64,000 nucleotides of DNA from Streptomyces sp. NBC_01262. GTDB lineage: Bacteria; Actinomycetota; Actinomycetes; Streptomycetales; Streptomycetaceae. Under the pieces are notes generated by a model. It ran no database searches and was not told the origin of the DNA. It worked only from the letters and a program-made list of their open reading frames with translations. Positions within the stretch are counted from its first letter, which is position 1; the number at the start of each line of letters is the position of its first letter. This document shows, in pieces, positions 60,645 through 64,000 of the stretch. The position numbers and the translations under genes were made by a program. The stretch is from NCBI RefSeq assembly GCF_036226365.1, contig NZ_CP108462.1, positions 5,533,501-5,597,500 of the forward strand, written 5' to 3'.

Positions 60645-61079
60645 TCAGGACTGGGGCCTGCCCAGGTTCCGCTCCGTGTGGCAGTGCACCATCGTGTAGC
60701 GGCGGCGGGCGATCTTCCAGCCGTCGTCGGTGCGCACGAGCTCGTCGTCGCAGTAGCCGACGGTGCGGACGGCGGCCTGGTCGTCGGCCGTCATGACGAT
60801 GGCGTCGAGGTAGCAGCGGGCGGTCGCCGCGTCGCCGTCGCTGTGTGCGGCGATGTCCTGGTTGGTGACGCGGTGCAGGGAGCGGCCGCCTCCGACGTGG
60901 GCCTGGTCCATCCAGGCGGTGAAGGAGTCGGCGTCGTGCCAGGCGCCGATGCCGCCGTAGTCGGCCTGGCAGTCGTCGGTGAAGCAGGTGCGGAAGAGTT
61001 TCCAGTCGCGCCGGTCGACGCCGGTGGCGTAGCGCAGGAGTACGTCGGCCACGTCCTGGCGCAGTGTGGGGTCCGTCAT
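60645..61079 (-). CDS. SnoaL/NTF2-like protein
   Basis: 144 residues of the SnoaL_4/ring-hydroxylating-beta-like NTF2 fold (RQDVADVLLRYATGVDRRDWKLFRTCFTDDCQADYGG near the start and DDGWKIARRRYTMVHCH near the end). Such proteins act as small dehydratases or isomerases or have no known activity. It overlaps the SDR stop by 4 bp and is the last gene of an LLM-SDR-SnoaL operon, probably for redox tailoring of a small molecule or xenobiotic. Confidence 0.85.
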   Translation of the reverse strand: MTDPTLRQDVADVLLRYATGVDRRDWKLFRTCFTDDCQADYGGIGAWHDADSFTAWMDQAHVGGGRSLHRVTNQDIAAHSDGDAATARCYLDAIVMTADDQAAVRTVGYCDDELVRTDDGWKIARRRYTMVHCHTERNLGRPQS

Positions 61080-61954
61080 TGGGCCGCCTCCTGCCGGGAG
61101 CCGCCGGACATGACCCCGCCGCTGGTGTGGCGGAGCATCGCCTTGACGGCGTCGCTGCGGGTGAGGGTGCCCAATTGGCGGGCGCTATCGCGGAGTTGGT
61201 CGCTCGCGAACCAGGTCGGGCCGTTCGAGAGGTTGGCGATCGCCTCTGTCACGACCTGGTTCAGGGGGATGGCACCGGGGATCGGGGCCGTGTCGTCCAG
61301 GTCGCTCAGGGCGCCGCGGCGGACCATCAGCCGGCGCAGGGCCGGGGTGTCGGTGGCGCCCAGTACCAGGGCCAGGACGTCCACGCCCTTGCCGTGCAGC
61401 TCGGCCCACAGGGCCTCGGCCATCACGGTGTCGAAGGCCTTGGTCGCGCCGTAGGCCACCATGTTGGCGGCGCCGTAGAGCCCGGCGGCCGAGGAGAGCA
61501 GCACGATGCCGCCCTTGCCGCGGGCCTGCATGGGCGCGGCGAAGTGGTGGCAGATCCGCAGGGGCACCACGCAGTTGCGCTCCACCATGGCCAGCGCGGT
61601 CTCCACCGGGTTGGCCAGGAACGGCTCGTAGTTCGGGTCCGCGCCGGCGCAGTACATCACCATGCCGATGTCGAGTCCGGCGGTTTCCTTGACGATCGTC
61701 TCCATGGCGCCGTCGAGCGAGAGATCGACGGCGACGGTCCGGGTGTCGGCGCCGGTGTCCGCGCGGATGGCCGCGGCGACCTCGTCGAGCGCGGCCTGGC
61801 GCCGGGCGAGGAGTACGACGTTGAGGCCGCGCTCGGCCATCGCGCGGGCGTAGGCCGCGCCCACCCCCTCCGAGGCGCCGGCCACCAGGGCCCATGGGCC
61901 GTAACGGTCGGCGAAGTCGGCAGAAGTGGTGTCCACGCGATCGGGACCCGTCAT
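61076..61954 (-). CDS. Short-chain dehydrogenase/reductase
   Basis: 292 residues. The cofactor motif is AGASEGVGAAYARAMAERG, with CAGA replacing the usual NNAG, a catalytic Ser in VLLSSAAGLYG and Tyr/Lys in VAYGATKAFD. The start at 61954 has AAGGAGG 5 bp upstream; an ATG six codons earlier overlaps that site and is rejected. It lies 51 bp after the LLM gene and overlaps the SnoaL gene by 4 bp. Confidence 0.88.
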   Translation of the reverse strand: MTGPDRVDTTSADFADRYGPWALVAGASEGVGAAYARAMAERGLNVVLLARRQAALDEVAAAIRADTGADTRTVAVDLSLDGAMETIVKETAGLDIGMVMYCAGADPNYEPFLANPVETALAMVERNCVVPLRICHHFAAPMQARGKGGIVLLSSAAGLYGAANMVAYGATKAFDTVMAEALWAELHGKGVDVLALVLGATDTPALRRLMVRRGALSDLDDTAPIPGAIPLNQVVTEAIANLSNGPTWFASDQLRDSARQLGTLTRSDAVKAMLRHTSGGVMSGGSRQEAAQ

Positions 61955-62005
61955 GCAATCCTCCTTGATCACACTGCGATCACACTGCTCGGTCAGGTGG
62001 GCGGA

Positions 62006-62977
62006 TCAGGCGAACGCGGGCAGTACCTCGCGCTCGAACAGGCGCAGGCTCGACCAGGCCGGTTCCATCGGCATCCCCCCGCACAGCGGGTGGAACTGGG
62101 CGAACGGGAACGCCGACGCCTTCTGCTCCGCCACGAACTGCTCGGGCGTCAGGACCCGGTACTGGCCGGTGGCCCGCAGCCGCGCGCTGTCGGCGACGCT
62201 GTGGAACGGCGAGGCGACGTCGTCCCGGGCCTGCCAGGCGCCGTAGGCGTTCGTCTCGTGGAGGAAGTACGGGGCCATCTGCTCCCAGCCCTTCTCGGGG
62301 TCCTCGGCGAGCGCCACGACGCGGTTCTCGCCGATGGGGCTGGGACCAGGGTCGGGCCGGCCGAGCTTTTGGACCTCGTCCCGGTAGAACTCCCACACCT
62401 CGGGCACCGAGGGTACGAATCCGTCGGCGATGCGGGCGGCCCGCCGCGCGGCCGGCTCGCTGCTGCCGCCCAGCAGGACGCCCGGCCCGCCCGGGCGGAA
62501 CGGCGCGGGCGTCAGATGGACCGTGCGGCCCCGGTACGTGAAGGGCTCCCCGGTGAACGCCGCTTTCAGGGTGCTCACGGCCTCGGTCACGCGCCTGGCC
62601 CGCTCGCCCATCGGGACGTCGAACAGGGCGAACTCCTCGTGCACATAGCCGCCCGCGGCGATCAGGTCGACCCGTCCCCGGCTCAGGTTGTCGAGCACGA
62701 TCAGGTCCTCGGCCAGGCGCAGCGGGTCGTGGAACGGGACGATCAGCGCGGCGATGAGAAAGCGCACATCGGTCGTGCGGGCCGCCATCGCCGCGAGCAT
62801 CGGGATCGGGCTGGGGAGATACCCGTCCGGCGAGCTGTGGTGCTCGGAGACGGTGATCCTCGTGCACCCGAGGCGGTCGGCCCATTCGGCCATGTCGAGA
62901 GCAGCCGCGTAGCGGTCGGCCATGGTCGTGCCGGACATCACCGGATTGCGGAAGTCGAACCGAAGGGCAAACTTCAT
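62006..62977 (-). CDS. LLM-class flavin-dependent oxidoreductase
   Basis: 323 residues of the luciferase-like monooxygenase family: FALRFDFRNP at the N-terminus, RITVSEHHSSPDGYLPSPIPMLAAMA with the typical EHH, then DNLSRGRVDLIAAGGY and a GSSEPAARRAARIADGF flavin-binding part. It uses reduced FMN or F420 with an organic substrate. First gene of a three-gene operon with the SDR and SnoaL-like genes. The -10 box lies so near the ATG that the message may be nearly leaderless. Confidence 0.88.
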   Translation of the reverse strand: MKFALRFDFRNPVMSGTTMADRYAAALDMAEWADRLGCTRITVSEHHSSPDGYLPSPIPMLAAMAARTTDVRFLIAALIVPFHDPLRLAEDLIVLDNLSRGRVDLIAAGGYVHEEFALFDVPMGERARRVTEAVSTLKAAFTGEPFTYRGRTVHLTPAPFRPGGPGVLLGGSSEPAARRAARIADGFVPSVPEVWEFYRDEVQKLGRPDPGPSPIGENRVVALAEDPEKGWEQMAPYFLHETNAYGAWQARDDVASPFHSVADSARLRATGQYRVLTPEQFVAEQKASAFPFAQFHPLCGGMPMEPAWSSLRLFEREVLPAFA

Positions 62978-62985
62978 GGCCCGAT

Positions 62986-63013
62986 GTTATAGCGCGGTTC
63001 TCGAAATAGAGAA
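62986..63013 (-). promoter_or_regulatory. Promoter -10 box and candidate operator of the LLM operon
   Basis: On the minus strand TATAAC (62986-62991) ends 8 bp before the ATG, so the start point falls next to the start codon. TTCTC-GAAATA-GAGAA (62998-63013) is an inverted repeat in the promoter spacer, and a further GTTCTC lies at about 63018-63023. The pattern suits a TetR- or PadR-type repressor that is not encoded here. Confidence 0.45.
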
Positions 63014-63088
63014 GGCCGTTCTCAGTCCTGGTTCCACCAGGCGGACAGGTCGGCCGGGGGTTCGTCGAAACCAGATTCTCAGCGGCAC

Positions 63089-63119
63089 GGGGCCGGGACA
63101 GCGCAACTGTCCCGGCCCC
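63089..63119 (-). terminator. Terminator hairpin after hypE
   Basis: GGGGCCGGGACAG and CTGTCCCGGCCCC pair perfectly (13 bp) around a 5-nt loop, 22 bp downstream of the hypE stop on the minus strand. This marks hypE as the last gene of its operon. Confidence 0.75.
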
Positions 63120-63140
63120 GCCCGGCTTTGCCCGCGGGCC

Positions 63141-64000
63141 TCAGCAGATGCGGGGCAGTTGCTCGCCGATGGGGAGGTCCACCACCCGCGTGCCGCCGAG
63201 CCCCGTGCGGGCGACGACCATGCCGGGGTGGGAGTCGACGCATTCGCCGATGACGGCGGCGTGGGCGCCGAGGGGGTGGGCGTGCATGGCGGCGAGGACG
63301 GCTTCCGCTTCCGCGCGGGGGACGAAGGCGACGAGCTTGCCCTCGTTGGCGACGTAGAGGGGGTCGAGGCCGAGGATGGCGCAGGCGTTGGCGACCTCGG
63401 CGGGGACGGGGACGGCGCGCTCCTGGAGGAGGACGCCGACGGAGGCGGCGCGGGCGATCTCGTTGAGGGCGGCGGCGAGGCCGCCCCGGGTCGGGTCGCG
63501 CAGGACGTGCAGGTCGGGGGTGACGGCGAGCATCGCCTCGACCAGGCCGCCCAGCGCGGCGCAGTCGCTCTCGATCTCGGTCCCGAACTCCAGGCCCTCG
63601 CGGACGCTCATGACGGCGACGCCGTGGACGCCGATCGGCCCGCTGACGATCACGACATCACCGGGCTCGGCCCGCTGCGGGCGGATGTCGACGCCGTCCG
63701 GGACGAGCCCGATGCCGGCCGTGTTGATGTAGACGCCGTCCCCGTGCCCGGACTCCACCACCTTGGTGTCGCCGGTCGCGATCTCCACACCCGCCGCCCG
63801 CGCGGCAGCCCCCAGCGCCTCGGCGACCCTGGCGACCTGGGACATCTCGACGCCCTCTTCGAGGATGAAGCCGCAGGACAGATACGCCGCCCGCGCCCCG
63901 CTCATCGCCAGGTCGTTGACGGTGCCGTTGACGGCCAGGTCGCCGATGCTGCCGCCGGGGAAGAACAGCGGCCGGACGACATAGGAGTCGGTGGAGAAGG
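63141..64000 (-). CDS. hypE: HypE, hydrogenase maturation carbamoyl dehydratase (5' end outside window)
   Basis: The frame is open through the right edge; about 286 C-terminal residues are present. Visible landmarks are STDSYVV and FFPGGSIGDLAVNGTVNDLAM at the edge, GDTKVVESGHGDGVYI, RDPTRGGLAAALNEIA and the C-terminal PRIC, whose last Cys is carbamoylated by HypF and dehydrated to the thiocyanate that becomes the cyanide ligand of [NiFe]-hydrogenases. The fold is that of PurM/ThiL-like ATPases. Other hyp and hydrogenase genes are expected to the right. A strong terminator follows it. Confidence 0.93.
   Translation of the reverse strand, partial: FSTDSYVVRPLFFPGGSIGDLAVNGTVNDLAMSGARAAYLSCGFILEEGVEMSQVARVAEALGAAARAAGVEIATGDTKVVESGHGDGVYINTAGIGLVPDGVDIRPQRAEPGDVVIVSGPIGVHGVAVMSVREGLEFGTEIESDCAALGGLVEAMLAVTPDLHVLRDPTRGGLAAALNEIARAASVGVLLQERAVPVPAEVANACAILGLDPLYVANEGKLVAFVPRAEAEAVLAAMHAHPLGAHAAVIGECVDSHPGMVVARTGLGGTRVVDLPIGEQLPRIC

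Noticed and set aside
1..64000. rRNA, tRNA, riboswitch, attachment site or replication origin
   Set aside because: Looked for cloverleaf-like segments, CCA-type ends, clustered DnaA-box-like sequences and long direct repeats; none was convincing by eye.

Overview
The window is very GC-rich, its third codon positions are almost all G or C, and GTG starts and stop/start overlaps are common. Together with Tat and lipoprotein exporters, LacI/ROK sugar regulators and sugar ABC importers lacking their own ATPase, this points to a Streptomyces or close relative. No rRNA, tRNA, CRISPR array, prophage or complete insertion sequence was seen. About 50 protein genes are supported. All functions are inferred from sequence motifs and gene context.

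Layout. (1) 1-12352: a probable indole-3-acetate (auxin) catabolism island. It holds a FixJ/FixL-like two-component pair (the regulator is cut by the window edge), a 250-bp MITE-like element, a DUF485 protein with a sodium:solute symporter, an alpha/beta hydrolase, and a complete iacABCDEFGH-like series: flavin monooxygenase, IacB, Rieske oxygenase alpha and beta subunits, SDR, ferredoxin-reductase, flavin reductase and amidase. (2) 12611-15982: a large secreted subtilase. (3) 16004-22391: a fructose/ribose-type ABC import locus with PfkB kinase, LacI regulator and aldose epimerase; two near-identical 16-bp operators lie between the divergent genes. (4) 22324-24069: a DUF4157 protein carrying HELAH and deaminase-like zinc motifs, a possible injected effector. 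(5) 24164-32000: a MocR regulator divergent from a DJ-1/PfpI gene, two paralogous alpha/beta hydrolases, an XRE/NB-ARC/TPR regulator, and a metallo-hydrolase plus hydrolase operon under a TetR-type palindrome.

(6) 32244-39041: a ROK regulator followed by exported GH27, GH95 and SGNH esterase genes, likely for removing side chains from plant polysaccharide. (7) 39080-46553: CMD-family protein, cation/proton antiporter, exported esterase, ceramidase-like protein, GMC oxidoreductase and AraC regulator. (8) 46733-54312: an alpha-glucoside or sucrose-type system with GH13, two permeases, a binding lipoprotein, LacI, and a divergent GH32; there is no ATPase gene, so a shared MsiK-type ATPase is expected. 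(9) 54404-63000: cytochrome P450, hydrolase, ECF sigma factor with a SnoaL-like tail, TetR with a strong operator and a divergent hydrolase, a GH64 beta-1,3-glucanase behind a CebR-like palindrome, and an LLM-SDR-SnoaL operon. (10) 63141-64000: the 3' part of hypE, which suggests a [NiFe]-hydrogenase maturation locus beyond the right edge.

Much of the content concerns plant-derived compounds (auxin, galactosides, fucosides, sucrose/fructan, beta-1,3-glucan), which fits a soil or plant-associated saprophyte. The most noteworthy items are the auxin island with its candidate shared operator, and the DUF4157/deaminase-like protein.
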